Part shown: piece after piece, positions 35,887 to 47,967 of the stretch
Layout of the letters: the number at the start of each line of letters is the position of its first letter
Position numbering within the stretch: position 1 is the stretch's first letter
NCBI RefSeq assembly: GCF_031143425.1
Contig: NC_090451.1
Location: 660,824,575-660,888,574 of the forward strand
DNA from: Pleurodeles waltl
Lineage: Eukaryota; Chordata; Amphibia; Caudata; Salamandridae
Length of the DNA stretch: 64,000 bases
Direction of reading: 5' to 3'
Program-made: the position numbers and the translations under genes
Notes under the pieces: model-generated
What the model saw: only the letters and a program-made list of their open reading frames with translations
Databases searched by the model: none
Told to the model about the DNA's origin: nothing

Positions 35887-36072
35887 TAAGTGCTCAGTAT
35901 TGGAGGGGGTAGTTAAATGGTGAGGGGTGATGGCGGAGGAATGTCCATGGCAGAGTCAGATCTATTAGTCTCACAGGTGCATTGCCCAAATGGGCATAGG
36001 AAGTGGAGCTGGGGCAGTTAAAGTATGGACAGGGTGACAAAGTGCGACAGTAGGAAGACAATCAGGGTGGTC

Positions 36073-37601
36073 TCATTTCTTGGCGGGGGTCTTGGCATCG
36101 TGCTCTGTCTTTGTCCTGGATCTCAGGGACCATTTGCGGGGTGGTTCTCCCTCTGCAGGGGGTGGGGTGCTGGTGTAGTGGTCCTGTGGCGGGGCGTCCT
36201 GTCCACTAGTGCCGGCGGAGGTGGTGGGCAGTTCATCGTCCATGCTAGTGTCAGGGGCCCCTTGTAGTGCCACAGTGTCCCTCCTGGTGTTGAGTACTTC
36301 CTTCAGCACCCCTACGATGGTGCCCAGGGTGGAGCTGATGGTTCTGAGTTCCTCCCTGAAACCCATATACTGTTCCTCCTGCAGGCGCTGGGTCTCCTGA
36401 AACTTGGCCAGTACCGTTGCCATCGTCTCCTGGGAGTGGTGGTATGCTCCCATGATGGAGGATAGGGCCTCGTGGAGAGTGGGTTCCCTTGGCCTGTCCG
36501 CCCCCTGTCGCACAGCAGACCTCCCAGTTCCCCCGTGTTCCTGGGCCTCCGTCCCCTGGACCGTGTGCCCCCTACCACTGCCCCCAGGTCCCTGTTGTTG
36601 TTGGAGTGGTGGGTTATCCTGGGTTCCTTGTAGTGGTGGACACACTGCTGATTGACATGTCCTGGGGACGGAGGTATGGGCCTGCTGCGTGGGTGCTGTG
36701 CTGGTGTTTCCAGAGGGGAGGAAGGTCTGTGGTGGCCTGTTACTGGGTGAGGGGAACCGACAGTCCTGAGGTCCCCGATGGGCCGGGCTGGTCATCTAGA
36801 TCCAGTTGGACAGAGCTGCTGTCATCATTGTGGGCCTCTTCTGTTGGTGGTGTGGACATGTGTGGACCCTCCTGTCCGGTGATGTTGGGTAGGGATCCTG
36901 CAGGGGTATAAAAGGATGGTTATTACATCTGTGTGTGTCATGGTGTGCAATGGGTTGGTGACCGTGTACCCCAGTGCTTGCATTCCTGTGTGGGACCTTG
37001 TGTGAGGATGGTTTAGGGGGTTGTATGGGTATGTGCAGTGGGCATGTTTTAGTGATGGGTGTCCATGCTTTGTTGTTGCATGCAGGGCTTGGTGTTGGGA
37101 TGGGTGGTTTGTGATGCTGGGACATATGTGAGGAGTTGGAGTGCTGGGGGTGACGGTGAGGGTGGGGTATGTGATGGCATGCAGGTAGGGTGGGGGATGT
37201 AATAATTAAGTTTTGTCTTACCAGAGTCCATTCCTCCACCTACTCCTGCGAGGCCCTCAGGATGCAGAATCTCCAAGACCTGCTCCTCCCATGTTGTTAG
37301 TTGTGGGTGAGGAGGTGGGGGGTCCGCCGCCAGTCCGCTGAACCGCCAGGTGGTGTCTTGAGACCACGGAACGCACCTTCCTCCGTAGGTCGTTCCACCT
37401 CTTCCTGATGTCCTCCCGATTTCTTGGGTGCTGTCCCACTGCATTGACCCTGCCCACTATTCTTAGCCATAGCTCCATCTTCCTTGCTATTGAGGTGTGC
37501 TGCACCTGTGCTCCGAATAGCTGTGGCTCTACCCGGACGATCTCCTCCACCATGACCCTGAGCTCCTCCTCCAAGAACCTGGGGTGTCTTTGCCGTGCCA
37601 T
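36073..37601 (-). pseudogene. Myb/SANT-like accessory protein 2 of Harbinger
   Basis: Exon 1 (37,601-37,222) starts MARQRHPRFLEEELRVMVEE and carries a second, different Myb/SANT-like fold ending NREDIRKRWNDLRRKVRS. It ends at a GTAAGA donor. A CAG acceptor opens exon 2 (36,897-36,073), in phase after one carried base. Exon 2 encodes an acidic segment (EEAHNDDSSSVQLDLDDQPG), a Gln/Pro/Gly-rich region, a helical segment around MATVLAKFQETQRLQEEQ, and a basic end (RKWSLRSRTK) that may be a nuclear signal. Expected length is about 400 residues. The fold and low similarity to the first Myb-like protein suggest a separate gene rather than a recent duplicate. Lesions are a frameshift near 37,310-37,340, where the frame moves into LTTWEEQVLEILHPEGLAGV, a TAA near 36,735, and a frameshift near 36,715. 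It converges with the transposase. Confidence 0.82.
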
Positions 37602-37914
37602 GGGGTGGTGTAGGTGATGTGTGGGGTGGAGTGTGTGTGGTGTTAAGTGTGCTGATATGTAGTGGTGTGTTGTGTGAGGTGCGTGGAAGTTCTGTGGGTG
37701 ATGGTGTTGTGTGCCTGTGGATGCTTTTGTTCTTGCTGGTGCTATCTCTCTCTCTGGCCTTCTTTCGGAATTTTTGGTCGTGGGGGTTTGTGGGTGATGT
37801 GGGTGTGTGTTTTATATTGTATTGGGTGTGTGGGAGTGGTGTGTGTATGTGTATCAGGTGTGTTTATTTTGAATTGTCCAATGTGGCTGTGTTTTGTAAG
37901 AGTGTGTATTTTGA

Positions 37915-38165
37915 GCACGGCGGTGTGTACCGCCAATGGAATACCGCGGTTGAAAGACCGCCACGTGGATTCGTGTGTCGTGATAGTGTGGGCGTATTTG
38001 TTTTGGCGTGACGGTGGAGGTTTTGTTTTCACTGACCTTTGGTGTTGCGGATTTGTGTGGGTGTCTGAATTTTGGCGGATTCCGAAATGTGGGTCATAAT
38101 AGCTGTGGCGGAATTTCGCGGGCACGGCGTTGTGTTGGCGGTCTTCTGCACGGCGGTAAGTGGCT
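37915..38165. promoter_or_regulatory. Right subterminal GGCGG cluster
   Basis: GGCGGT, ACCGCC and GGCGGA words recur here, mirroring the left subterminal zone. Together they suggest a binding platform at both ends. The role is inferred. Confidence 0.5.
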
Positions 38166-38171
38166 TTTACT

Positions 38172-38192
38172 GCCAATGTTGTAATGAGCGCC
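38172..38192 (-). repeat. Right terminal inverted repeat of Harbinger
   Basis: Read on the minus strand the end is GGCGCTCATTACAACATTGG, an imperfect partner of the left end. TTA follows at 38,193, one base different from the TTT on the left. Confidence 0.7.
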
Positions 38193-41100
38193 TTAATCAT
38201 CACACGTACATTTTTACTTCACATATGCAATGTTTTAAAGGAAACTTGTTTATTTTCTACAGTATGTGTTTTTTCCTATGTGCATAAACCTGGGAGACTC
38301 CAGAAGCTAGAGTTACTAACATGATATTAGTCTATATCAAACCTCTGTCACCAAAGTCTATTTGCCTTTCAGATTATGCTCATGCCCATATCATTTGTTA
38401 GTTGGTAAAACTAAATGATTGACCCTGGCCAAATATCTGACCTAAGCCCTTTTTACCCCTCCCATACCTCCTTCATCACTAATAGACAAAGCATCACTAC
38501 TGTTAGTTCTCGTGAGAATTGGCAAAAATAGCCACGTTAAGCTGTACAACAACTTTATTAAATGGCAAAACTACTTTTTTTAAATAGAAATTTCTCATAC
38601 ATTTTATTAATTGCGATGATTGGGTTAACATGAGCAGTCTAAGCATCAAGTTCTAATGAAATAGTTGACACCGTTCCTGAGAAAGCTAGTCTTCTAATTG
38701 TAACCAGCATTTGTCTTGTCGTCCATTAAAGCTCATTAAATGTAAAGGGCTCCAGTCTTTCTAACATTTCTTTTTAATCAAACTCCCGACTGCCACCCCT
38801 AGAATAGTCACCACAGTTGCTTAGTAGTCCAAATGCCGTTGAATAGGCTTCTGAGGGACAGAAAAAAGTTATCTTTAAAAAGGTCTTCCAGTAAAGGATG
38901 TAACCTCAAATCCAAAGCAGGTGTTATCAAAACCTTTAGGAATGTCTATTTGCAGAGATGCAGTATTTGGTAAAAGGAACATTTTTACTGAATGACTCTT
39001 TAACCTTTTATTCAATGCTAACAATCACCCACAATAGCCATTCTAGAGTGCTGCTGTGATGATGTGTGCTTGAATGTTAAGAGGCTTTGTACATCTTTCA
39101 CCGGAAGGACTGCCCTCAAGTTTATCTCGGGCCCCACCACAATGAGTCCCTGTCACCGGAAGACTATCTTGTCTGCCATATTCACTAACTGGACAAAGTG
39201 GTTGTTCCTTTCAACTTTAGGATCGCCCTGTAACTCCGTATGCTTGGCAAAGGTATTTTGCTATAACCAAGACACCACCCATCTTGCTAGAGGCCACATC
39301 CTGAATGGTGCTTCTAAGAGCCCTTTTGAAGAACAAAAGTTATCTTGATTGGAGAAGCACTACGCTGCAGTCACCTTTGTCACCATTGGATGACTTGGCC
39401 TCCTACGTTCTTCTAGTCTGCGTAGCAGAATGTCCGGATAAGAGTCAGTAATCTTTACAATACAACTAAACTTGTGCAACTCAACATCACAAGCACCAAT
39501 TGAGGACTGAAAGACCATTCTCACTTTCCCTTCCACTTGACACGGACAGACATAGAAGTTTTGAAACCCTTAAAGATCAACGTGTCTATGTGTAATTGAA
39601 GTTACACATAGACACATCATCAAAGGGAACTAGAAGAGCTTTCAAAGATAGCCCTTGCGAAGGGCTGAGTCGCTATGAATAAGGGAAAAGAGATCCTATA
39701 TAGGCTAATTCGATGCTCCAACTCGATGGAGGTGAAGATCCTTTAACACATAGGAAATGGAAGTGGGGATGAGAGCGGAGAGGAATAAATGCTCAAAATG
39801 AGAGCTGGATGTCACAGCAGGCTACACCAAGCTACATTCAGTAGCGAAGAAGCAGAATAAAGCAGGTGACATCATGCAAGTAAGATTGTGGCGAAAAAAC
39901 ATAATTGAAATATCTGCAGAGAGATTAATTAGCAAGGAAGGCCAGTCTCAGCATACCTTTTCTGCATTATATTCCATTTTGACAGATTCGGTTAACCTAT
40001 TGTATGTCCGAGGTATTGAATATCTTTTAAAATCCACTGTTACTGAAAGTATCTAATTGAACAAGGTTAAGTTATATTATATTTTGATGTGCATTCATTA
40101 GAAAATCATTGACTTGTTGGGTTAGTTGAATGTTATCTACTTTACATATAATATCACTTTAGAGATCCCTTGCTGGGCCAACCAACATTCACTCTATCTT
40201 CTCTCTAATATTTTGGTCTGTTTGGTATCTGTTAATTTCGGGAATGGGTGATTCTAGTCACTTGCACTTCTTTAGATCTCTGCAAAGACATTTTCTTCTT
40301 CTGTATCAAATTGTTCCTCGGTGAATCCAACTAAGATTAAGGTCCCTGTTAAAGTTACTATGGTGGCTTTCTCCGTTGGTGGCACTCAACTTGGCTACTC
40401 TTCAGCCTCTCCCCTTTCCAGAACTTTACTAGTCCAAAGGCCTAAGCTCCGTATGGTGTTCTGTGTTGAAGGAATCCTCCGTGTCCCCTCCTGCTTCTTC
40501 TGTCTCTCTCTTTCTCCCTAACTCACTTTTACCTTGGCATTCAGGATAATTGGGCCTGCATAACTCTGCTCAGCTTCTGTTCATCTGTTATCATACCTCC
40601 CTTTAAGGAACTACTTAGTTCTGAGGCGGACCGTGCACTGAATTGCCGTGGCATGATCCTCAGTTTGGTACTGGGTATTAGCAGGATAAGGATCAGGGTG
40701 GCATGTTGTCCTTCTGAGAACTCCGCTGTTTTTCAAAGTCGAGGATAATGTGGTTCATTTTCAGAGGGCCCCAAAAACACAATTTATGAGCACTGGCTAT
40801 CTCCCATGCCAAGTACATCTCTGTTATTGCAGTTTTCCAGTGGTGTATGCACACAGGCTGGCCTCCTGCTCCTTGTCCATAGAAGTACCCAACTTGCTTG
40901 GAATGCTTCCCGAATCTCCCATGTTTGTAAAGCCGTGTCATCTTTCCTGTTTTTACTGGTCTTAACTGACTCCCGTTTACAAGTCGAGGGCTTTGCTCTG
41001 TGTTTCCTATTAATCCTTTATTCACACACTGTAATGGGTGACATCTTACCAGACAGTAGTTTTTCTGTCCCTGGTGATCTGATAATACTGACATGACGCA

Positions 41101-43095
41101 GTGGGCAAGTATGTTTTTAACATTGATTACCCTTTTAGAGGCATGTAGCAAATGTAACTGTTCTTCTCTTGTCCAGATTCAAAAGAGGGCAACAGAAGGT
41201 TATCAGGCTCACTTGTGGAGTGTGGTTGAATGTTTTTATAAGGTGTCATGGCTGCTCTTCCACACATTCGTGAATCTTGAAGGATCAACTGTTCAGATGC
41301 ACAGATTCTAGTTTAGCCTGCTCCAAACATAAACAAATGCCGGTATAAGAACTGCTATCCTTGCACACCCCGATTCAGGTACTTGGAAGGTTCTCAAACA
41401 CACCTGTTGAAAGTGATGTGCTTGAGACGTCACCTGGGGGGTGGCAGCTTCGTGTGGATTCCCCTGCGACGTACAGCACTTTTCTGGGGCTGAGGGAATC
41501 CAAGAAGATGCAGCCACTAGTGAGGCGACCATCCTTCCATTAATACCTCTTTCAAGGCTCTGAGATGAGAGGAGGGTGCCTAACCGCTGAACTACTAAGG
41601 CTCCCGCTTTTTGAGGATTGTTGGCGACCACTAGAACTAGCCCAAAAGGGCTTCCAACCAGTAACCTGAGAGTCCTTACAGAAGGTCCATAGGGTGAAAA
41701 GGAAGGCACTAATTATTCTTGTAGGTAGTTAAAAGCCTGAACAGCAGGGAACGGAGCTGCCATCACTTGCTCTATCCCAGACCTATATTTTCCTGGGGTA
41801 TGAGTCCCAGAAGTGGAGGGAACACCAAAAATATTTCAGCAGCAGACGGTGTTGATTCTTGATGCTTTTAGGCAAATCAGGTATGCAAGCAACTTAGTTA
41901 ATATTATCACTTGCTACGCTTGGATTGCCATCAATAAACCCATAATCCAGTCCAATAAGTATACAACATGATTTTCTCCCAAAGAAAAACTGTTGTTTCA
42001 GCATACTATTGCTAATTCTTTGAATACATGGATGAGCTGTGTGACTTGGCTATGGGATATCAGTGGTAAGTATTTTGTGAACCAAAGCTTAAACACATGG
42101 ATGTCAATTTACCAAAATATCAAAGTAGCCAAAGTGGCATAACATGCCGTTTGACCTTCACTTTCATTCACACATGCTTAAACGTACACGCATTCACACT
42201 CTCACACATAACACTCTCATTGGCAAGCATGCAAACACATTTGAAAGATGCTGCCACTGTGTTCCTGGCACTGGTTTTGCCACCTCTGAGGCCAGGTGTC
42301 AGGCAGCGCCAAGGGTCACGAGGCAAGCCAAGGGTCGAAGCTGCGACCTCTAAATGGGCTCCATTCTTAAGCGCTCATGGTCGATCTCTCACTGCTTTCT
42401 CTTTGTTTGTAGGGGATATTGACTCCCAGACAGTGACTTGGGACCTTGATGCAGTAGTTGTATAACTTGACTTCATCAAACCGGAAGCTCATGGTGAACT
42501 TTCTCTTCAATCTGACATTTTAGGTCACTGCATTTCTGATTATATAGATTCACATGGACTAAAGGTCAGGCTACTTCTGTTGAGCTGTGCTGTATAGTGT
42601 AATCACCCTCTGACACCATTTCAGGAGCTTCCTTTGGACCATGAAGGTGCTCCTCATACGGCTTTTAAAATATAAACCAGTCATTTGGAACTTTACCACC
42701 CTACCTCAGATACCTTGGAATTACACAGGACACTGAAGCTGCTGACTTCTGAAGGGTGAAGACTCTTTTCATTCCAGACTGTTCACATTTTAAGCATGTA
42801 AAGTTCAGATTGCTAAATGTGGTATTTAAAGTCTACCACATTAAATGAAAACCAGACAGGAAATACCAGTAACACCTATTCACAGGTGTGTAAGGTGTTA
42901 ATAACTAGAGAAAAAACAGAGCAAAAGGTGAAAGTGTAGCACTGACCTCTCTGCATGTGCTATACTTAGCATCCACTCCTAGCAAGGCACACAAAATTAT
43001 CTACTTGTAACATATCCCAGGTCTGGAAATGGACAGGCAGCAAAACTCAGATTAGCACCAGGTCCTGTCATCAGTGTGACTTGAGGCAGTTTTTA
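38193..43095. other. Non-coding DNA with a perfect small hairpin
   Basis: No gene is recognised. A 14-bp perfect inverted repeat, GTGTCTATGTGTAA and its complement with a 6-base loop, lies at 39,582-39,615. The 152-codon minus frame at 40,693-41,151 and the 133-codon frame at 41,308-41,709 have no domain and look incidental. Confidence 0.5.
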
Positions 43096-43380
43096 GGTGG
43101 AGCGTAGCAGCGCGCAAGCGCTGCGCTTCTCAACATGTTGTAATCTATTCTGTGGGCTTTAACTACGCCCATCTCATGCCCATCATTTTAATTCGTTCCT
43201 GGGCCTGCCTTTCAAAAATCTCTTGACGTTGTTGGTAAATGCTTTTATTTGTCCCGTTTTGAGGCAGTTTTGTTGCCGCCTTGGAGACTGACCCTGTTAC
43301 ATGGATTATTGCACAGTCGGGGAAGGTACCTTAATGTGACGCAGCATTTTTATTTTTTTTAGTTGCCTCTTTGCTCATGT
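43096..43380 (+). repeat. Dispersed repeat, second copy
   Basis: Ordered blocks match 16,217-16,468 (see that entry), starting near TTTTAGGTGGAGC and running to about TTGCTCATG. It lies just before the SINE-bearing repeat and the DIRS element. Confidence 0.6.
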
Positions 43381-43448
43381 TAATATGTTTCTTCGTCTTC
43401 CTTGGTTTCAGGCATCTTGCTGTTTCTTTGCGATGTCTGCAGAGGCTT

Positions 43449-43858
43449 TTTTTATTTTATTTGTATTTTTTTGAAGTTTTATATAACACAAACTCGATAC
43501 AAAGGTATTACAGCACTTTACATGAGCACTAGTTGCATTACATAAGACCACATTCATTTTTGGTAGCAAGGGGAGATTAAGTGATTGGCCCAGAATCGCA
43601 GGATGTTGAGACTGCACGAGAATCGAACCATGTTCTCCAGCTCCAAAGTCGGCAGGTCTGACCCTTAAACCACAACCTCTCCCCTAGGGTTCCTTACCTG
43701 GTGCGTGTTGAGGCAGTCTGGGAATAACTCATTTTTTTTAATATAGCACTTGGTAATACACATATTGCCATTTCATAGCGCTGCAAAGCAGGTGCCATTC
43801 TTATCAAAATTGCTATAACTCATTTGCATCGACCTTTGCAGAGATCACAAGGTGAGGA
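43449..43858 (-). repeat. SINE-bearing repeat, copy A
   Basis: On the minus strand this carries a tRNA-like block with a B-box word GGTTCGATTCTCG, then a conserved middle (ATTCTGGGCCAATCACTTAA, CCCCTTGCTACCAAAAATGA), then a tail TGTAAAGTGCTGTAATACC...TATATAAAA of the kind shared with L2-type LINEs. About 170 bp before the tRNA-like head (towards 43,858) is also shared with copies B and C, so the repeated unit is about 400 bp. The A box is weak. The SINE call is inference from this layout. The DIRS element begins directly after it. Confidence 0.6.
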
Positions 43859-43862
43859 AGCT

Positions 43863-44095
43863 ATATCTGATAGAGACTTCTAGTTGCAGATTCCATACCT
43901 TAGAATTTTCCCCCAGGCGTCAGACTGGATCCGGAGACTTTTCTTCAGGCAATACCCTTGCGCGTCGGTAGGTGTCATCGGTCGACTCCGCAGGTGTCGT
44001 GGTCACCGTGATGACATAGGGGGTAGTACATAGACACCGCCCTCGCGCAGTGACATCAGTTCTTTTCTTCCCACGCCACGCGCTGATCCGGAGAG
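43863..44095 (+). repeat. Left inverted terminal repeat of DIRS
   Basis: It begins ATATCTGATAGAGACTTCTA and continues through GCGTCAGACTGGATCCGGAG and TAGTACATAGACACCGCC. The complement of these blocks occurs in order at 49,268-49,479. Confidence 0.85.
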
Positions 44096-44169
44096 AGCTA
44101 ACCTGGCTATTTTGTGGCCGAATTAGACCGTTTTGTCGACATTTTTGTGTACGACTTTGGTGCATCGAG

Positions 44170-46105
44170 ATGTCCCCGAAGACCGGGTTCAAGTCTTGTG
44201 AGGACTGCCATCGGACGATGTCGGTGACGGATCCTCATCGTGTTTCTGTGGTGCCTCGAGTGCAACCACGACCCGAAGTCGTGCTCTGAGTGTCGGGCTA
44301 TGCACCCGAAAGCTTTGAGGGAGCGGTCCCTAAAGCTAATGGTGGCCTGGCACTCGAATCCGCCTAGGTCCTGGTCTCGCTCGAGAGGAAGGTCTTGAGA
44401 TCGGTCGCGGAGTCATCACCACTTGTCTTCTTCGAAATCCTCGGGTCAAGGTAAGAAGAAGAAGTCGAAGAAGTCCCATCGCTCTCTGACTTCACCGCAT
44501 CGCTTGGCCGACGTGACGCGGTACGAGCGTCCATGCATTAGGCCTCCGTCCTCAGAGCCTGTGCCTGGGTCGACTCAGCACTTCCCCGAGTTTCCCGGAG
44601 CCAGAGCGACCTACGCCCAACTGAAGGATCTTTACGAGGCCATGTGCCTCATCTTTAGGCGGGCTGACCCCGATATGGCGCCTTCGGGCCCAAGGGGTTC
44701 GGCTGAGGGGCCTTCGGGTTCCACACCGGCGGCTTCGGCCCCAGCCCCCAAGGTCACCTCCGGATCCGTGCGCTGATCTGCACCGACGCCAGTTGCACCT
44801 TCGAGACCTTACCCGATTATCGACGCTCCTGACGTCGGTAGTGCCCACTATCGACATCGACCCAATTCTTATCCACGACGACTCGGAGTCAGAGCGGCGT
44901 CGGCCAACTCCACTATTGGCTTCGGTGGGGCCTATTCGCCCGAGGTCGGATTCTGACCCTTTTTCCTATGGGTACGAATACGGGCAGGAATTGGAGGGGT
45001 CCCTGGACCCTTATGAATACCAGGATGACCCTGCTATGGACTGGGCACAGAATTTGTGTGAAGCCAGTGGTCTGGATACTTCTCCTGACGCTGGCATGCT
45101 GTCTCCTCCTACCGTGGCTACAGCATAGGAAGCGATTTACAGTATGGTGGTCCGTAGGGCAGCTGAGGCCTTCGGCCTTGAGCTACCTACTGTAGAAGTC
45201 CGGTCTAATTTCCTGACAGAAGTGCTTCAGCCTGGGGCTTCTACTTCAGAACCCCTTTTACCATTCACTGAGGCCCTCACCAATGTCCTTTTGGGTACAT
45301 GGTCCAAACCCAAACACAGGGGCTCCTGTGAACAGGACTATCGCTCGCCGCCGTCGGCCCGCACCGAACGACCCAAAATTCCTGTCCCAACACCCCACGC
45401 CTGAGAGTCTTGTCATCCATGCTTATCTGCTTCAGGTGCGTTCCCTTCCGCACCCCTGGATAGGCAAACCAAAAGGCTGGAACAATTTTGCAAGAAGTTG
45501 TTTTCTTCCTCCATCCTCGCACTGCGGTCTGTGAACACTGCATGCCTTTTGGGCCATTATACCCACTCCCTGTGGGATACGGTTGTGCAAGTCCTGCCGC
45601 AGATACTGGAGGAGGCCTGTGCTATCGTCTCCCAAGCAGTGAAAGATGGGAGAGACACGACAAAGTTCACTATCTGTTGTGGGCTGGATACGATACGACC
45701 GACTCTCTGGGCAGATCGGTTGCAACGACAGTGGCCTTACAGCACCATGCCTGGTTACGCACTTCTAGCTTTTCGGGGGATGCCCAAAAGTCAATCACGG
45801 ACATGCCCTTTGATGGCACCCGTCTCTTCGGAAACAAAGCAGACTCTGCCTTGAAAAGATTCAAGGATTCCTGGGGTACGGCTCGGTCCCTTGGTCTTTT
45901 CTCCGCCACTGGCCCACCAGAGTCCACTTTTCGTCCCTTTCGTGGACAAAGAAGGGGCGCCCTGTTGCGTCCTCTACCCAGCCACAGTGCCACGCACGCT
46001 GGCCAGCCTGTGTGTGGCCGAGGACGCGGAATCCCACGTGGCCGTGGACAGGGAACCAGAGGTCTGTCCAGTCCACCTCTGCCCCCGCTGCAGTATCCAA
46101 ACCTT
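44170..46105 (+). pseudogene. DIRS gag-like protein
   Basis: ATG 44,170 opens MSPKTGFKSCEDCHRTMS. After a one-base shift near 44,240 the frame continues as CLECNHDPKSCSECRAMHP, giving a set of paired cysteines likely to bind zinc. Later segments include a Lys/Ser-rich stretch (GKKKKSKKSH, from 44,450), an acidic middle with Asp/Tyr-rich residues (44,860-45,090), a helical region (HYTHSLWDTVVQVLPQILEE, near 45,560) and an Arg/Gly-rich end (GRGRGIPRGRGQGTRG, near 46,015) suited to nucleic-acid binding. I take this as the structural gag of salamander DIRS elements. The reading frame changes several times. In-frame stops lie at 45,126-45,128 and 45,402-45,404, with a further shift near 45,685. 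The boundary with the polymerase at about 46,110 is approximate. Confidence 0.75.
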
Positions 46106-46109
46106 CCTA

Positions 46110-47967
46110 GTCCGTCCCCTCACTCCCACTCAGTTGGTGGCAGGATCCGCCATCACCTGCCCCACTGGGAACATATCACCACGGACGGGTGGGTTTTGCA
46201 GATCATTCGGAAGGGCTACCCCCTCTCTTTCGAATTTGCACCACCACACATGCCACCATTCTTCCTTCATCTTCCGGAGGATCATTTGGTGCTTCTCCGG
46301 CAGGAAGTTGCAGCTCTCTTGGCCAAGGGAGCTATAGAAAGGGTCCCTGTGCCAGAAGTAGATTGTGGTTGTTATTCCTGCTACTTTCTGATACCAAAGA
46401 AGGACAAGGCCTTAGGTCCTATCCTAGACCTTCGTGACCTGAACTACTTCTTCAAGAAGGAGAAATTCAAAATGCTCATCCTGGCTTGGGTTCTGTCTGC
46501 CTTAGACCCAGGAGACTGGACTTGCAGGACGCTTATTTCCACATCCCCATCCTGCCTGCCCACAGATGTTACTTACGACTCGTGGTAGATCACGAGCACT
46601 TTCAGTTTACCGTGCTCCCTTTCGGCCTTACCAGTGCCCCTCGGGTGTTCACGAAAGTGATGGCGGTTGCAGCTCATTTGCGCAGGTTAGGGGTCTCAGT
46701 CTTCCCCTACCTCGACGACTGGCTGTTGAAGGCGCCTTCGCCCCAGACAGTCATCTCCCACCTTCCGACTACAGAAAACCTCCTGCACAAGCTGGGGTTC
46801 ACTATAAACATGCCAAAGTCACACCTGACTCCCTCTCATATGCTCCCTTTCATTGGAGCTGTTCTGGATACAGTGCAATTTCGGGCTTATCCTCCCGACA
46901 AGCGAGTCGAAGACATTCAGGCTATGATTCTGATCTTTCAGCCGCGGTCTTGGGTTTCGGTGAGACTGACTCTGAGGCTGCTGGGCCTCATGGCCTCCTG
47001 CATCCTGCTAGTGACACATGCCAGATGGCATATGCGGGCTCTGCAGTGGGACCTGAAGTTCCAGTAGGCGCAGCATCAGGTTAATCTCTCTGACATGGTC
47101 CAGATCTAGGAGGGGACTGCGAAAGACCTGCAGTGGTGGCTTTCGAATCCGAATTGGGTCAACAGCAGATCCCTCTCCCTTCCCCAACCAGTGACAGATG
47201 CGTCACTTCTGGATTGGGGCGGCCACTTGGGAGAGGTGGAGATCAGAGGCCTCTGGTCTCTGGCGGAGTTGGGGCTCCAAATAAATATGCTGGGGCTCTG
47301 GGCGATCAGGCTTGCGTTGAAAGCATTCCTTCCCTCTTTCAAAGGGAAAGTGGTGCAGGTGTTCACGGACAACACTACCGCCATGTGGTACTGCAACAAA
47401 CAGGGTGGGGTAGGGTCCTGGACCCTTTGTCAGGAGGCACCACGCCTCTGGTCATGGCTGGAACATCAGGGCATTACCCTGATGGTTCAACATCTGGCGG
47501 TCTCTCTCAACGCCAGAGCAGACGAACTCAGCCGCCGACGCACAGTCAATCACGAATGGCGTCTCCATCCGGAGGTGGCGCAAGGTCTCTTTCTCAAGTG
47601 GGGAGAGCCTTGGTTAGATCTGTTCGCCTCTGCAGAGAATGTGCAGTGTCAGCTGTTTTGCACGTTGGAGTTTCCAAGGCGGCACTCGCTCAGAAATGCT
47701 TTTCGTCTCGAATGGAGCTCCAGCCTCGTTTACGCCTTCCCGCCTATCCCTCTTCTGCCCAGAGTTCTCACGAAAATCAAGTATAGCCGGGCCCAAGTTA
47801 TCTTGCTGGCTCAGGACTGGGCTCGAAGAGTGTGGTATCTAGAGCTAGTGAGCATGTCATCGATTCTCCACTCAGACTGCCTCTTCGGGCTGGTCTTCTG
47901 TCGCAGCAACAGGGGACAGTGCTCCACCCAAACTTGTCCAACCTCCGCCTTCTTGCGTGGAGATTGA
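46110..47967 (+). pseudogene. DIRS reverse transcriptase-RNase H with methyltransferase-like domain
   Basis: The region starts with GGRIRHHLPHWEHITTDGWV and a DIRS-type RT N-terminus. RT motifs follow: IPKKDKALGPILDLRDLN, FQFTVLPFGLTSAPRVFTKV and the catalytic FPYLDDWLL (LDD at 46,711-46,719). RNase H follows from VTDASLLDWGGHL (47,190), with VFTDNTTAMWYCNKQ and NARADELSRR supplying further acidic residues. After that comes DLFASAENVQ ... YAFPPIPLLPRVLTKI, the pattern of the methyltransferase-like domain found after RNase H in DIRS elements. Lesions are a frameshift near 46,470 and TAG stops at 47,065-47,067 and 47,107-47,109. The enzyme would copy the element RNA into DNA. Confidence 0.88.

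Larger units (their letters stand above)
29770..38192 (+). mobile_element. Complete but decayed 8.4-kb PIF/Harbinger transposon with three genes
   Basis: The left end reads GGTGGTCATTCCAACCCTGG. The right end, read on the opposite strand, is GGCGCTCATTACAACATTGG, so the two form imperfect terminal inverted repeats. The flanking trinucleotides are TTT (29,767-29,769) and TTA (38,193-38,195), close to the TWA 3-bp duplications typical of Harbinger. Inside are a DDE transposase on + (34,516-35,593) and two distinct Myb/SANT-like accessory genes on - (33,994 down to 31,387, and 37,601 down to 36,073). Both ends carry clusters of GGCGGT/ACCGCC words. Known Harbinger elements usually carry a transposase and one Myb-like protein, so a second Myb-like gene is unusual. 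All three genes are damaged, so this copy is not autonomous. Confidence 0.9.

Noticed and set aside
40693..41151. 152-codon minus-strand frame
   Set aside because: I recognise no domain, and both strands have comparably long frames; codon usage gives no support.
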